Under the pieces are notes generated by a model, which did no database searches, had not been told where the DNA came from, and was given only the letters and a program-made list of their open reading frames with translations. The translations under genes and the position numbers were made by a program. Positions 1 to 10,880 of a stretch of 64,000 nt of DNA are shown in pieces. The stretch is from Heracleum sosnowskyi (taxonomy: Eukaryota > Streptophyta > Magnoliopsida > Apiales > Apiaceae). The DNA lies in the NCBI GenBank assembly GCA_030848705.1, contig CM061236.1, positions 57,183,481-57,247,480 of the forward strand, written 5' to 3'. Position 1 is the first letter of the stretch. Each line of letters starts with the position of its first letter.

Positions 1-1158
1 AAGTTAAATCTATAGAGGATTCCTCAACTAAGGGGGAGAATAAGGAGAAGGAAGGAGAGAAGAATGAAGGAGGAGTTTCTGGTTCTAGTACTCAGAAGGA
101 TAAGGGTAAAGGAAAGCTAATTCAAGATGATTTCTACTTCCAAGCTGTACTTAATGATGAAGACTTTCAACTATCTGGTGATGAAGACATCTTTGGAGAG
201 GAGGAGATTGAGAAGGAAGCTGACTATGGAGAATGGGATGATCAAGATTATCTATTCAATCCTGATCCTGCTTTTGAGGAGGAACTGAAGAAACAACAGG
301 AGGAGATAGGAGGAAGAAGGATGAGAATGTCAAGGTCTCTCAGATTATATCTGAGAAGCTTCAACTTCAGAAAGCTGAGCATCAAGAAAAACAACGTCTT
401 CATAGCTTGCAAGTCAAAGACCGTAAGCTAGACATTAGACTGAAGAAGGGTGAAAATGGGCTAAAGCTAAAGAGATGTTTACTCTTCCTCAGAAAGGGTC
501 AAACAATGATAAGGAGTTCATTAGCCTTCTTCAGAAATTCTTGAAGGTCAATCCAGATAATTCAGTGTACATGAAAGCTTTACAATAAGAAATCTTAAGG
601 ATTTCTACTGGATTTGACAGGGTGAGAAGTGAAATGATCATATATGTTTCTTGTAAAAGCATAGGAACTATCAATGTTTCCCTGGATTGCTTTGCAAGTA
701 AATCATTGTCAGAGCTTTGGATTCTCATGAGCAGAGTTAAAGGTGATTCTTATTTGAATGTGCTGCTGCATGAAGAGCTCAAGGATTTTGCTATAAGGGT
801 TAGTCCTCAGATTGTAAGTGTTCCATTTGAAGTCAAATTTTACAAGGGAAGAGCACTACAAACCTGTGGATTGGATCCTGTTTCTTTAAAGATCTATCTT
901 GCAATGCATCTGATCAAGCTGGAGAACATGCTTAGGACTACTGGATTTGCTTCAGAAGAGAAGACTGAAGTTGCTGACATCATTCAAGACTATTGTATTG
1001 CCAACATCAAAAGGTATCATCAGTTGAAGAATAGATTGAAGAAAGTCACAACTTTGCCAGTCAGACCAACAAATCTTACTGCTGAAAGTGATCGTGTCCT
1101 AGATAAAGACTTGCTGGATGCAATGGAGGAAGGTGAAATGAGTGATCAAGAATTGTGA
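1..1158 (+). pseudogene. C-terminal part of the Z third ORF, frameshifted
   Basis: The clean reading frame from 622 to 1158 (178 aa, ending EEGEMSDQEL) matches in layout the C-terminus of the F third ORF, which ends EEGEIGMD; both hold a TGF motif followed by an acidic helix and a basic helix. Upstream, about 180-310 encodes an acidic, glutamate-rich stretch in another frame, so there is at least one frameshift near 310. An internal polypurine tract GGGGGAGA lies at 32-39, at the site where F and the other families encode a KGE peptide. The ATG at 622 is internal to the ancestral frame and is probably not a real start. Function is unknown; the N-terminal three quarters are off the window. Confidence 0.6.
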
Positions 1159-1417
1159 TCACTAGCTCTGTTTTGTAAATGTTATATGTATAGAGCTTAG
1201 GTAAATCAAGATAGGATCAATGTATACACATGTTCAGTCTAGAGGAACATCTATCTTGTATTTATCTTTAATGTTTGAATATGGAAAATGTTTAATGTAA
1301 TCCAGAACTTTGTGTTATTATTTACTTAACTTTTAAAGTCTTATTTTTACTTGTTTAGTTAGTTGAGTTATCCTCTAGGTATTTGCTTGTTATTCTCTAA
1401 CAAACAAATAGGGCTAC

Positions 1418-2779
1418 TGAAAGGCATATGTTTAGGCCTATTTGTTTACATCGAGGATTCAATTCAACTTAAACAAGTTTGTAATAAGTAAGCAATAATT
1501 CAATTGTCACAGTCACAGGAATCTCAGAAGATCATATATGTCAGAAGAATACAGATTAAAGTCATCATACAGACTTGAAGAAATTCTACATTGAAAGAAG
1601 TTCAATTATTTGTTCAAGCCTCAGTGAAGTCTTCAAAGAAGTGGATTTATTAAAGTGACAGAGATTTCAGTTTTGTGACAGCAAATGTACAGGTTACAAA
1701 GGTTGATCTACAGTCAAAAGCAGACAATGGACCACAACTTAAAGTCAAGATGAAGAACAGACATTGAAGATAGTCATTTATGAACCAGACAGTGCATCAA
1801 ATGACAACCTCAGACAATGGATATTCTTCATCAAGTTTCAATAGTTCAAGATTTGGTTTTGCTATCCTATGAGTATTTAAATTCTATTCTAAATTAGTTA
1901 TTAATTTAGTTATTAATTTAATTCTTCAGAATTAATTTAATAAATAAATCAAGTAATTTATTTATTGAATAAATTAATTCATCAGAATTAATTTATGAAA
2001 TAAATTAATTATCAGAATTAATTTAAAGTAGAATTAGAATTTAATTTAGAATTCTTTATTAAAATGAACTGGAATGACTATCCAGGGTAGTCATACCGGT
2101 AGTCAAACCGATAGTCATTCTAGCTTATTTTAATTAATTCTAATTAAATTCTCTTAAATTCACATAGTCATACAAGGCCATTTGGTAGTCATACAAGGCT
2201 ATTTTCATAGTCATTCCAGACTATTTTGATAGTCATACCAGAAGGAAAAGAAACGTGCAGAATTGTTATGTCAAGTGGATTGATATAAAGTAAAAGATCA
2301 AGACAGTACAGAAGATAGAGATTATCAACATAATATCTATCAAGAAAAGTTTCTGTCAAGCTAAACCAAGAACTCTGCCGGATTAATTTCTCAGTGAATT
2401 ATTTTCTAGAAATCATAGTGTTAAATCTAAACCACTAGAATTCATTCACTTGTATTGCTTTGACTATCTAGCGGATTTTTATCCCTAGAACGTATCTCAA
2501 ATTATCAAATATTGTTATATCTTTTTATTACAAAAATAGATAAATTCATGTCGAATTTATTCTAGATTTGTTTTAATTAGTTTGAGATTCAATCTTGTAA
2601 TCAGTACTTCATTTGTAACATCTTTCAAGTTTAATATAAGTTATATTTAACTTGAATTCTGTTTCATTTAATTCCGCCATAATTTGTTCTTAAATTGTTT
2701 TATTCTAAACAGAACAAATTCGATAAAACGGTATAGTTTGTATTCAACCCCCCTTCTACAAACTTATCAGGACCTAACA
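1418..2779 (+). repeat. 3' LTR of element Z
   Basis: The right boundary CCTAACA at 2773-2779 matches the F-family LTR end and is preceded by the family-wide sequence TTCAACCCCCCTTC inside an 8-bp hairpin (2735-2764). The left boundary is approximate, placed at TGAAAGG after the degraded polypurine tract. The LTR includes an AT-rich block at 1880-2060 with self-complementary TTAATTTAATTC / GAATTAATTTAA arms, and a cluster of the word TAGTCAT at 2075-2245. Confidence 0.65.
2735..2764 (+). other. U5 hairpin, Z version
   Basis: Stem AGTTTGTA (2735-2742) pairs perfectly with TACAAACT (2757-2764) around the 14-nt loop TTCAACCCCCCTTC. The same loop with different but still perfectly paired stems occurs in the A/E, B/C and F/H LTRs. 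Confidence 0.75.
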
Positions 2780-5202
2780 ACCCTTGCCCTAACCCTAATT
2801 TTTCTAGGTTAATTGATATATCGTCCGTATCAATAAATACATCTGTTATAGCCCCAATATTCTTGAGCATTAGTTATATAAATGATATGTATTGATTTGG
2901 ATAACTATCAGTCTTTGTGGATAGCTATCACCTCGTAAAACGTGTATTTTACATTATTAGGGTTTTAAAGCGAACCAGTGGATCAATATCGATCCAAAAA
3001 TGTCGTTTAGGGTATTATTTTCCACTAAGTATAAAAAGGAGAATCGTACATTATATTTCATATAATCCGTATTAAAAATATACAAAAATATAAAATTCCC
3101 GAACCGTGGTCTTGAAAATCAAAATCAATTTCGAAGGTGTTATTGAAATCCAAATTCAAAGTTCAAGTACTCAAATCAAAGATCTTGAGCTCTAGTTTCA
3201 AAATCTTCCAACCTCATCATCATCTGGTAATTTTTCGATTTTATATGAATTTTTCAAATTTCGAATTAAAATTAGGGTTTATATTCGAATTGGGGATTTT
3301 GATTCTGTTGATTCTCCGTTCAATTGATTGCTTCCAACATGTTCCTAGGGTTCTAATTAGTAGGAATTCATGCTTTAATTTCATGTTTATGTTCAATTTT
3401 TACGGGTTTGATTTTCGGGTTTTGACCCGAATTCTTCTTTTTAATAGTCTGTTCTTGTTATTGATCTGACATGATTTTGGATATAGGGCTTTGATTGTGT
3501 GTGCACTTAGCATCATTTTAACATAGAGAACGTCGAGTTTCATGTAGAAATAAGTGAGATCGTGTTTCCGGCCGGAGTTGTTGCCGCCGGTTTCTTTGAC
3601 CGGATTTTGTGATCGATTCCGGCATGGTTCAGTTTTGTGTTTGTGTTGGTTGTGTTTGTCATGAAAAACCGAGCAAAAGCCCTGTGGTTTGGTTTTAATC
3701 TGATCGGGAATAAAGGATTCCGGCCACCGGACGCCGACCGGATTCTGGAAAACCCAGATTCCGGCGGGTTGTTCTTGGTGACCCGTTTACCCGTTTTTCT
3801 GACCCGGTTTCAATCTTCAAAACCCTAATTCATTTTCAGAAAACTGTTTTTGGATTTTATTTTTAAATTTAATTCAAAAATAGTTTAAAATCTTTTAAAA
3901 ATCATATTTTTATTTTAAAAATACATTTTTAAATTCAGAAAATTCTGAAAAATTATATTTAATTATTTAAATTCGAAAACTGATTAAATTTAATTATTTT
4001 AATTATTTTTAATTAATAATTAATAATTAATTAATTGATTAATTCTTTTAATCAGTTAATTCTTAATAATTAATTATTAATTAGATTTAATTAATTTAAA
4101 TTAGGTTTAATTATTTTCTAGCTTGATTTAATTATTTAAAAATAGTATGAGCATTTGGAAATTGTCAATTAATTTTATATTAATTGATTTAATTGTTTTT
4201 AAATACTTATATTGGGATTAAAAATCCGATTTTTGATTTAAAAATTAGTTGTGACTTATTTAAATTCAAATAAGCCTCGAATATTGTTTTAAAAATATTT
4301 ATAAGTGCTATATGGTTTATATGAATCGAATAATGTGTTTTAATAGTCTGTAAATGCCCGTACGAGGGCTAATGTCTTAGTTTTAATTGCCGTAAAATAG
4401 ATCGGGCATCCGATAGGAACCCAATTACTTGTTTAAATGTAAAAATGATTATGAGTATAAATCGAGGATAGAATGAGGATAGTTAGACTTACCGTAATGA
4501 GTTGTTTATTATAGAATCGAGTTCCCGGAGCAAGGGAAAAGAGAAGGTAGAGTGAGCTCGATAGAATTCCGTTAGCTACTAGACCAGGCAAGTATCCGTG
4601 CCTTTACTTGTTGATTCAATTGTTATTATTCTTCAGAATTTCATGTATGTTACCATCAGAACGATTCAGATTATTCAATCTTCACCCGTATTGATCACTT
4701 GATGCTATTTCCTTGAATATTCCTAACTTTTGACTTAATCCACAATCGTGTTGGATATCAGAAACCTTCACCTTCAATTCAGTTTATATTGATGATAACC
4801 ATTGTTGACTTTCTTAAATGAGTACGTTGTACCCTTGAAACCATTCCGAATCTATTTCTCGGACTTTCTTTAATATTGAATAGTTGAAGCTCTTTTGCAA
4901 CTATTACACCCCGTCATTGTGTACTTATCTTGTTATGCATGTTATTGCTTATATCTTGTGATAGAATTGGTATGTTTTAAAATGAGACCAGTAATGGTCG
5001 GGCCATATTTATGGTCGTAATAACTTAAGGCCTAGATGGCCATGGATCCTAGTGGAGGACTATGCTATAAGCTAGTCCGGGGTTGATGCGTGACTGATCA
5101 GCAGCTCAACCTTTGTATTTGAAAAATGTAGAAGTCCAATTCTAATTCTTCTTTCTTCAATAAAGATTGTTAAAAGCATATGTTTCACTTGTATATTATT
5201 GA
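2780..5202 (+). repeat. Probable Gypsy (element G) LTR, left part
   Basis: I see no gene in this 2.4-kb stretch. It has a TATA-like box at about 3030 (AGTATAAAAAGG), a leader-like pyrimidine- and A-rich region, a GC-richer segment at 3560-3830 and a very AT-rich block at 3840-4150. This layout resembles the sense strand of the D Gypsy LTR: promoter, GC-rich leader, AT-rich middle, then a transposon-specific 3' block. The stretch resumes at 18312 after element A. I infer that it is the 5' LTR of element G, whose protease and RT lie on the same strand at 49048, but its LTR ends are not both visible. Confidence 0.45.
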
Positions 5203-6224
5203 TGTTAATCCCAAATGACCTAATAGAATTGTAGAAGGGGGGGGGGGGGGTTGAATACAATTCTTGATATTTCTTAAACTTAAAACAACTTACAAATAAA
5301 AACTGAACTTAAAGTAAAAATCACAAGCACATAAATAATTTCAGTTGGATTGTTTGATGATCCAACTGAAGTGATTTTTATTGCGGAAATAATCTGTGAA
5401 ACAAAAGTACACAGCTGCTCAGTTACAAGGTTGTAGAGAAGAATGCTCTCAAGGATAGCTAATACAAACTATTTGTTTTTCTTCTCTCTTGTTAAAGTAA
5501 CTGCTACACTTGGTTATATATCCCCAAGTTTACAACCCTATTTTTGGCTACACTAAAAGTACAATGAGTAACCGCCAATAGTTTGCTTTTCATCCCTTTG
5601 TCCAGTGGTCCTTGGAGATCCTTGCTTTTGTCTTCATGCTTATTATGATCACTCCCAAGACCCAATTGGAAACTGGGATGTTTCCTTATTCCCCATGTCC
5701 ATTTTAATGGTTTCCAATGCAAAGTACACTTCCACATCACCTTTAGATCTGTTCAGTAAACTGTCACTATCACTTTGTCAACTATTCAGAAAAGCAATAA
5801 TGATTCGTTGATAGCAGGGAGATGTGTTTCGTTGATAGCTTTATTCTTCATTCTGTTGATGGTGTTTCCCTCGTTTCGTTGATGAGTAAACTCCATACCG
5901 TTGACAGAGTAATCTTCATACCGTTGACATGTCTTCACTTAGGCAAAATTACAAGGCATAATATATTTACAATTAACCAACCTATTTTGCATATCTAGTA
6001 CTTAGTCAACATGACTTAGAAAACCTATCTAGTACATACAACAAAATGCATATCAAACTGTGAAGTATTGTACAGTGCAATTGCTACATCACTCATTTCG
6101 TTGATGAGCTTCCTATCAACGGAATGCTGCAAAGCATGCCATTTCGTTGACAGCTACAAAGTGACTTTACACAAATTCTACTAAGTGTTTTATGTTTATC
6201 ATCAAGAACAACATATTCCTAACA
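5203..6224 (-). repeat. 3' LTR of element A
   Basis: Plus-strand ends are TGTTAATCCC and ATTCCTAACA. It carries a 14-base G run (5237-5250), the U5 hairpin, an 11-bp hairpin (TTCAGTTGGAT and its complement, about 5340-5371) next to an AATAAA-type signal on the sense strand, and nine copies of the word CGTTGAT/C or its complement between 5806 and 6155, one degraded to TGTTGAT. Short ATG-started frames here are chance frames. Confidence 0.95.
5225..5264 (-). other. U5 hairpin, A version
   Basis: Stem AGAATTGTA (5225-5233) pairs with TACAATTCT (5256-5264), 9 bp. The sense-strand loop is TTCAA, a C run, then TTC. The same stem occurs in the other A LTR (17310-17346) and in the E LTR (41507-41540). 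Confidence 0.75.
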
Positions 6225-6236
6225 ATCTCCCCCAAT
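6225..6236 (-). other. Polypurine tract of element A
   Basis: The sense strand reads AATTGGGGGAGAT and abuts the 3' LTR start TGTTAGG. It is the expected primer for plus-strand DNA synthesis. The stretch 6237-6410 is the untranslated tail of the third ORF. Confidence 0.85.
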
Positions 6237-6410
6237 TTATGACTGATAGAATAACAGCCATAAATCAAGAGACTTGATGATAACAAAAACACTCATATAC
6301 ATTCTAAATTACAAAAGTAGAAAATGCATTAAGCTTCATAATATTTTGAATAAAATACAAGACTTACAAGACTAATGCCAAGAAGTGCTCCTCTAGACTG
6401 AGCAAATGAT

Positions 6411-9400
6411 TCATCTTTGTCTTCTTTGTGGCATAGTCTTCTTTCCTCTCTTAGAGTTGTTTTCCTCAATCTGAACCTGTAGCCTTCTGTAGAAGATCTT
6501 CTCTTCCTCATCTTGATCACCAAGCTTGGATTGCATAAGCTTTAGAGTTTGATTAGATGCCTTATCCAGCTGGTCTTCCATTCTAAAGAACCTTCTGCAG
6601 TTGTCCTTGTCCTTAAATTCCATCATCCAGTAGGGTTGAAGATGGATCTTCTTTCCTGTTGAGGGCACTCTAAGCATCCTGGGAAGAGCCTCAGGCTTGT
6701 TCCAGCTAGCCTTTATTTGACATATTTTGGAGACCACCTCAGACTTGGCTGTTTTGGTGAAGCCAAAGTCTTTCTTCAAGCATCTAAACACTGTGAGTAG
6801 TGTTTGGTAGTCTTCTCCTAAAATTCTGTAGAGAGGCCATACTTGTTCTCTACCACCCTTGTATGTGAAAACTAATCTTTCAGGCATCTTTTGAGAAGCT
6901 GCAATGCCCCTTACTTCCACCAGGTTGTCTAAATCAAGATGTAAGCTAGATTCTTCCCTGATGTCAGCAATGTACATGCAGTCCTCTGGATTTGTAGGGG
7001 GTTTTTGAGGTTGTGGCTTTCTCACAAATACTGGCTTTGCCTTGACAGCCCTTTTCTTGGTCTTCATTGGCTGATCCTTTTCAAATAGGAATTTTGGGAA
7101 GTTGGCCTCATCAAACTCAATTGGCTCTTCCTTTGGCTCAATTGGTTGATCATGGAAATTTACAGGATGATTGGGATCACAGGCTAACTTTACCTCTGAA
7201 ACTGGATCAGGATTTGTTGGAGGTGCAATTGGTACAGAAGAGTCTGATGCAGTGTTCTGAAAGTCATCATTCTCAAAGGCTATGTTTCTCCTAGCTCTTG
7301 CCTTTGGTTGCCTTGTGCTCTTCTTTGCACTCCTTTCCTCTCTTGCTTTTTCTTCTTGCTGTCTTTCTTCTTCATCAAGAGACTGAGCAATAGCAAGGGC
7401 TTGCATTGCTGCTCTTTCTGACTCTTCAGCTTTAGCTTCAGCAAAGTTTGGGTGACCAGCCCAAACACAAATTTGTTGTCCATTCCTGTAGACAATTGCC
7501 CTTTGCTTCCTTATCTCATAATCATTGCTTTCCTTGCTTTTTGTGATAAGTAGACCAAGAAGCTTGAGCTCATCTGGATAAGGTGCAGGATAGAAAGTCC
7601 TTTCTGTATTTTTGCCCTTTGGTTTAGCAGGGGACTTGGGAGATAGGCTTCTTTGGAGTGTAGCTTGTTCCACATCCCTAATGCATGAAGTTTGTCCTTT
7701 TTCCTTCCTTGGACCTTGAGTGACTCCTTGTAGAAGGGGCTCTACCTTATAGAAAGAATTGGTCTGTGGCTCCCATTCTGTTGACACTAGAACCATGGCA
7801 TCCGTTGATGGTTGATCCGTTGATGGATTGGAGTCCTTTGTAGTTCCAACAATTTTCTTGACTCTTGCTTCTATGTTGGACCAATGGTCTTTGATTTGTT
7901 CTGCAAGTCTCATCCTCATAGAAGCTTCCTGGATCAGGTCAATGCCATCCTTTTTCTGCTTTCCAAACTCCCCCATTGCTAATGGCTCTTCTGGCAAGGA
8001 GATGGCTGGGACCAAAACCTTTGTAATTTGTATCTCTAGCTCCTTAGTTTTCTCCCCCTTTTTGTTATCATCAAGGGAGATGATAGGGATTCCTTGCGCT
8101 GCCAGAAGCTGGGTGAGTAGGCTAGTTTGCTTCTCCTGTTCCTTCTGCATGTGAGAAAGTGTAGCCTCAACTTTGTCCACTCTAGAGGAGAGAGTTTTCA
8201 AAGATGAGGACACTTCAGGTTCCTTGGTGAAAAACCTTGACATCTTGGAGACAGTGTGAAGAGGAAGCTTTTCATCTAGCCTCCTGTCAGTAGCATCCCT
8301 AAGGTTGCTAATTGAATCCTTTATTTCTGTAGCTTCAATCCTTGTCTGCAACATTTGTAGCCTTTGAATTTCCAGAGAATCCATTATGGCCTTATAGAAT
8401 TTCTTGTCCCTTGCAGTTGCTGACTCATGAGCTAGATATGCCTCAGTGTATTGCCTTGTAATAGCAGCATCCAAGTTGGATCTACCATGCATATCTTGAG
8501 AAAGCCAGTTTGGTGTAGGAGGCACCACAGAAGTCCCAGTCTGTGTAGTAGTGGCCACCTGTAGATTGTCACCAAAGCTGTCTTCATCATCAGAAAACTC
8601 AAATTCTCCACTTGCTGCAGCTCCTGGAGGTAGATTGGTCAATGCATCCTTTGCTCTTTGCATTGATGCAGTAGTATGAATTAAGTTGAGTGACCTTTCT
8701 GCCTCCACATTGCCATGTTGAGCCATAACTAGATAGGCTGACACAGGATGAGTAAAGGTCTCAGGATCCAGGGAAATACTATCCAGAGTTTGTTGATAAT
8801 GCTCTTGGAAGGTAAGTTCTCGTTCTCCCTCACTGACCCCCATTAACTCACTTGCAATGGCTGCTTCCATCCTTATGGCTCCTGTAGTCCCTTCTCTCTC
8901 TCCACTCTTTTCTTGCATCATGGGCTCCCCATGGCTCACACCTCTCACACCCTCACCTTCACCTACTAAGGTGGTACTCTCAATCTCTCCTTTTGCATGG
9001 CTGGAAGAAATAGCCAGCCTCTCACTCTCAGACTCTCCTTTTGCCTGGCTGCAAGCCAGCCTCTCAGTTTCACTCCCTTTCAAACCTAAAAGTGTCTCAA
9101 CTACCACCAGGTCATCTACACTAGTTGTGGAAACAACTGGATTTTCAATAAGGGGTGTAGATTGACCTATCAACGGAATGGTAGATTGAACTGTCAACGG
9201 TATGGATACCGTTGATGGAGAAACACTTGTCAACGAAAGAAGCTGTTTCGTTGATGAAGTCAATAAAGCACTTTGAGAAAGTGAAATTACAGTAGAATCT
9301 GTGGTGATTGATTTTAGAGATTTGTCCACAGATCCGCTTGCAACTTCAGAAAAAATTGGTTGATGGCCCAACAAATCACTTAACAAGTGATGGCCACCAG

Positions 9401-10880
9401 CTTCAGAGTGGGGCTTCTCCAAGATTAGAGTTGGAGAATCAGGAATAGATGTATGGATCATGTCCACATCTAGAGATAAAGTTGGTGAATTTGATGGAGA
9501 TAGTTCAAGGTTGATGTTTAGAGAATGGGACTGTAACCCCAGAGTAATGATAGGGGTTACATCAAACTGAATTTGTGAAACTGGAAGTGTAGCTTCCAGA
9601 GTGTGTGCACCCTGTGTACCCTTGGACTTTTGCTTCACTCTCCTTTGGTATTGGGAAAAAGTAGACTGTGGGCTTGAAGTGTCCCTTACCCTTTTGGACT
9701 GTGCTCTAGGTTGAGAGCTTGTTTCAATAATCACATCCTTTTGGGAGGATGCAATTAGACTTGTGTTTAAATCCATTTTACTCATTGTGCCTTGTTGGGA
9801 AGACACAATGGAGCTTGGCTGGATTTCACTTACCTGTCCTTCCTTATCCTTAGGGTTTCTTTTATGTTCACCCCTTCCCTCACCTCTCACAGCACCTACA
9901 ACACTCCCCTTAGGTTGTGTAGTGGATTTTACAATAGGTGCCTTTTGGGAAGCACCTGAGGTTGGCTTGGAGGATTTCTTTGATTTTGGTCTTGTTGCTG
10001 GGGTAGGAGTCTGTTGGGTCACAACTACAGACTCCACAGCAACAGTACTGGGTGATATAGTTGAATTAACAATTATACTAGAAGGGATAGCAGTAGTTAC
10101 CTCAATTACTGGCAGATACACCACTGGAACCTCACCATTGTGGTTCAGCCTCAGTATGTCTGTCAGTACTCTCTTTTCTTGCACAAAACACTCAAACTTG
10201 GAAACAGGGTTAGAAATAACTAATGGTGTTGGACTAACATGATTAGCCAACATCATCAGAAACCTAGCATAATAGAAATTCTTTTTCCTATTAGCCTTAT
10301 CACCCAACTTAGCACCAATTTCATACATAAGTTGGGTGCTAAAGTTGTAATATCTATCAGTTAGGAGCATGGTAAAAAGAATCAACATGGAATTAGTTAA
10401 TGCATCAAAATTACTAATCTTACCAGAAAAGACCTTGATAAATGCATCAGCTAAATAACTATATTCCCTAACCAAACCTCTCCTAATTATTCTACCCAGA
10501 TTATCAGTAGGCAAAGAGTAGTTTATTGAATTTAGCAAGTTAACCATTTCAGTGATTGTAGGCAAAGCATCACAGTTATTTTCAGGAATATGTAAACATG
10601 CTTGCAATACATCAGAATTAACTATGTACTCTTTACCTTGTATGGTGAATTGCAGTGTGCAGTTTGTTCCACTATACTCACACGAGGTCCAAATCTCCTC
10701 GATTATCTCATTATAGAGAGGAGTTGAGTGAAACATAGCATAGCTCAACTTGCAGTTCTTCATGAAGTCCATCATCTTGAAAAAGGTACTGTTTGGACCC
10801 TCCTTGACAACAAATGGGATTGAGTTGTTCTTTTCGTAAATGAACCCTCCAGCAGACATAAGCTTGACTATGGGTGCCAT
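6411..10880 (-). CDS. Third ORF of element A (1,489 aa, unknown function)
   Basis: One uninterrupted frame lies between pol and the 3' LTR. The start ATG at 10880 sits in a strong plant context (ACAACAATGGC). Residues 1-245 form a hydrophobic helical domain with a SNFDALTNSMLILFTMLLTDRYYNF stretch of the kind annotated as putative plant transposon protein; about 245-800 is Ser/Thr/Pro-rich and disordered; about 815-925 is a coiled coil; KKGEK follows near 940; 1150-1190 is highly charged; about 1300-1489 is a conserved C-terminal domain rich in aromatic and basic residues. I see no signal peptide or clear membrane segment, so an envelope role is not supported by the sequence. It carries family words in codons for PSTD and VDS peptides (7800-7830, 9165-9260). 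DNA-binding or anti-silencing activity is a hypothesis only. Confidence 0.85.
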   Translation of the reverse strand: MAPIVKLMSAGGFIYEKNNSIPFVVKEGPNSTFFKMMDFMKNCKLSYAMFHSTPLYNEIIEEIWTSCEYSGTNCTLQFTIQGKEYIVNSDVLQACLHIPENNCDALPTITEMVNLLNSINYSLPTDNLGRIIRRGLVREYSYLADAFIKVFSGKISNFDALTNSMLILFTMLLTDRYYNFSTQLMYEIGAKLGDKANRKKNFYYARFLMMLANHVSPTPLVISNPVSKFECFVQEKRVLTDILRLNHNGEVPVVYLPVIEVTTAIPSSIIVNSTISPSTVAVESVVVTQQTPTPATRPKSKKSSKPTSGASQKAPIVKSTTQPKGSVVGAVRGEGRGEHKRNPKDKEGQVSEIQPSSIVSSQQGTMSKMDLNTSLIASSQKDVIIETSSQPRAQSKRVRDTSSPQSTFSQYQRRVKQKSKGTQGAHTLEATLPVSQIQFDVTPIITLGLQSHSLNINLELSPSNSPTLSLDVDMIHTSIPDSPTLILEKPHSEAGGHHLLSDLLGHQPIFSEVASGSVDKSLKSITTDSTVISLSQSALLTSSTKQLLSLTSVSPSTVSIPLTVQSTIPLIGQSTPLIENPVVSTTSVDDLVVVETLLGLKGSETERLACSQAKGESESERLAISSSHAKGEIESTTLVGEGEGVRGVSHGEPMMQEKSGEREGTTGAIRMEAAIASELMGVSEGERELTFQEHYQQTLDSISLDPETFTHPVSAYLVMAQHGNVEAERSLNLIHTTASMQRAKDALTNLPPGAAASGEFEFSDDEDSFGDNLQVATTTQTGTSVVPPTPNWLSQDMHGRSNLDAAITRQYTEAYLAHESATARDKKFYKAIMDSLEIQRLQMLQTRIEATEIKDSISNLRDATDRRLDEKLPLHTVSKMSRFFTKEPEVSSSLKTLSSRVDKVEATLSHMQKEQEKQTSLLTQLLAAQGIPIISLDDNKKGEKTKELEIQITKVLVPAISLPEEPLAMGEFGKQKKDGIDLIQEASMRMRLAEQIKDHWSNIEARVKKIVGTTKDSNPSTDQPSTDAMVLVSTEWEPQTNSFYKVEPLLQGVTQGPRKEKGQTSCIRDVEQATLQRSLSPKSPAKPKGKNTERTFYPAPYPDELKLLGLLITKSKESNDYEIRKQRAIVYRNGQQICVWAGHPNFAEAKAEESERAAMQALAIAQSLDEEERQQEEKAREERSAKKSTRQPKARARRNIAFENDDFQNTASDSSVPIAPPTNPDPVSEVKLACDPNHPVNFHDQPIEPKEEPIEFDEANFPKFLFEKDQPMKTKKRAVKAKPVFVRKPQPQKPPTNPEDCMYIADIREESSLHLDLDNLVEVRGIAASQKMPERLVFTYKGGREQVWPLYRILGEDYQTLLTVFRCLKKDFGFTKTAKSEVVSKICQIKASWNKPEALPRMLRVPSTGKKIHLQPYWMMEFKDKDNCRRFFRMEDQLDKASNQTLKLMQSKLGDQDEEEKIFYRRLQVQIEENNSKRGKKTMPQRRQR
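8051..8058 (-). other. Internal polypurine tract in the A third ORF
   Basis: The sense strand reads AAAAAGGGGGAGAAAA, sharing the core GGGGGAGA with the 3' polypurine tract. It lies about 1.8 kb upstream of that tract and directly after the coiled coil. All SIRE-type copies here that reach this region have the same core at the same place. Confidence 0.5.

Larger units (their letters stand above)
1..2779 (+). mobile_element. Element Z: 3' end of a SIRE-type Copia retrotransposon
   Basis: This is the 3' portion of an LTR retrotransposon that continues off the left edge. It holds the end of a third ORF (to 1158), a short untranslated stretch and one LTR (about 1418-2779) ending in CCTAACA. The order and the sequence around 20-40 and 1360-1410 resemble element F at 46446-47930, so Z is a distant relative of F. 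The polypurine tract before the LTR is degraded: F has GGGGGAGA and Z reads GGGCTAC. No target duplication can be tested because the 5' end is outside the window; the 3' candidate is ACCCT at 2780-2784. Confidence 0.8.

Noticed and set aside
1880..2060. MITE or independent foldback element
   Set aside because: The AT-rich inverted arms lie within the Z LTR, without their own terminal repeats or duplication.
2784..2797. Telomere-like CCCTAACCCTAA
   Set aside because: There are only two units with no array; this short form is common in plant promoters and LTRs.
3137..3828. Small open frames at 3137-3469 and 3637-3828
   Set aside because: They lie in the leader-like part of a probable Gypsy LTR, match no family I know and have no coding signature.
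5237..5250. Poly-G run as an assembly error or G-quadruplex
   Set aside because: Run length varies between the LTR copies (14, 11 and shorter), but the run belongs to the conserved C-rich loop of the U5 hairpin. It is probably slippage.
6411..10880. Retroviral-type envelope protein
   Set aside because: It has the position of an envelope gene, but I see no signal peptide, membrane anchor or cleavage site.
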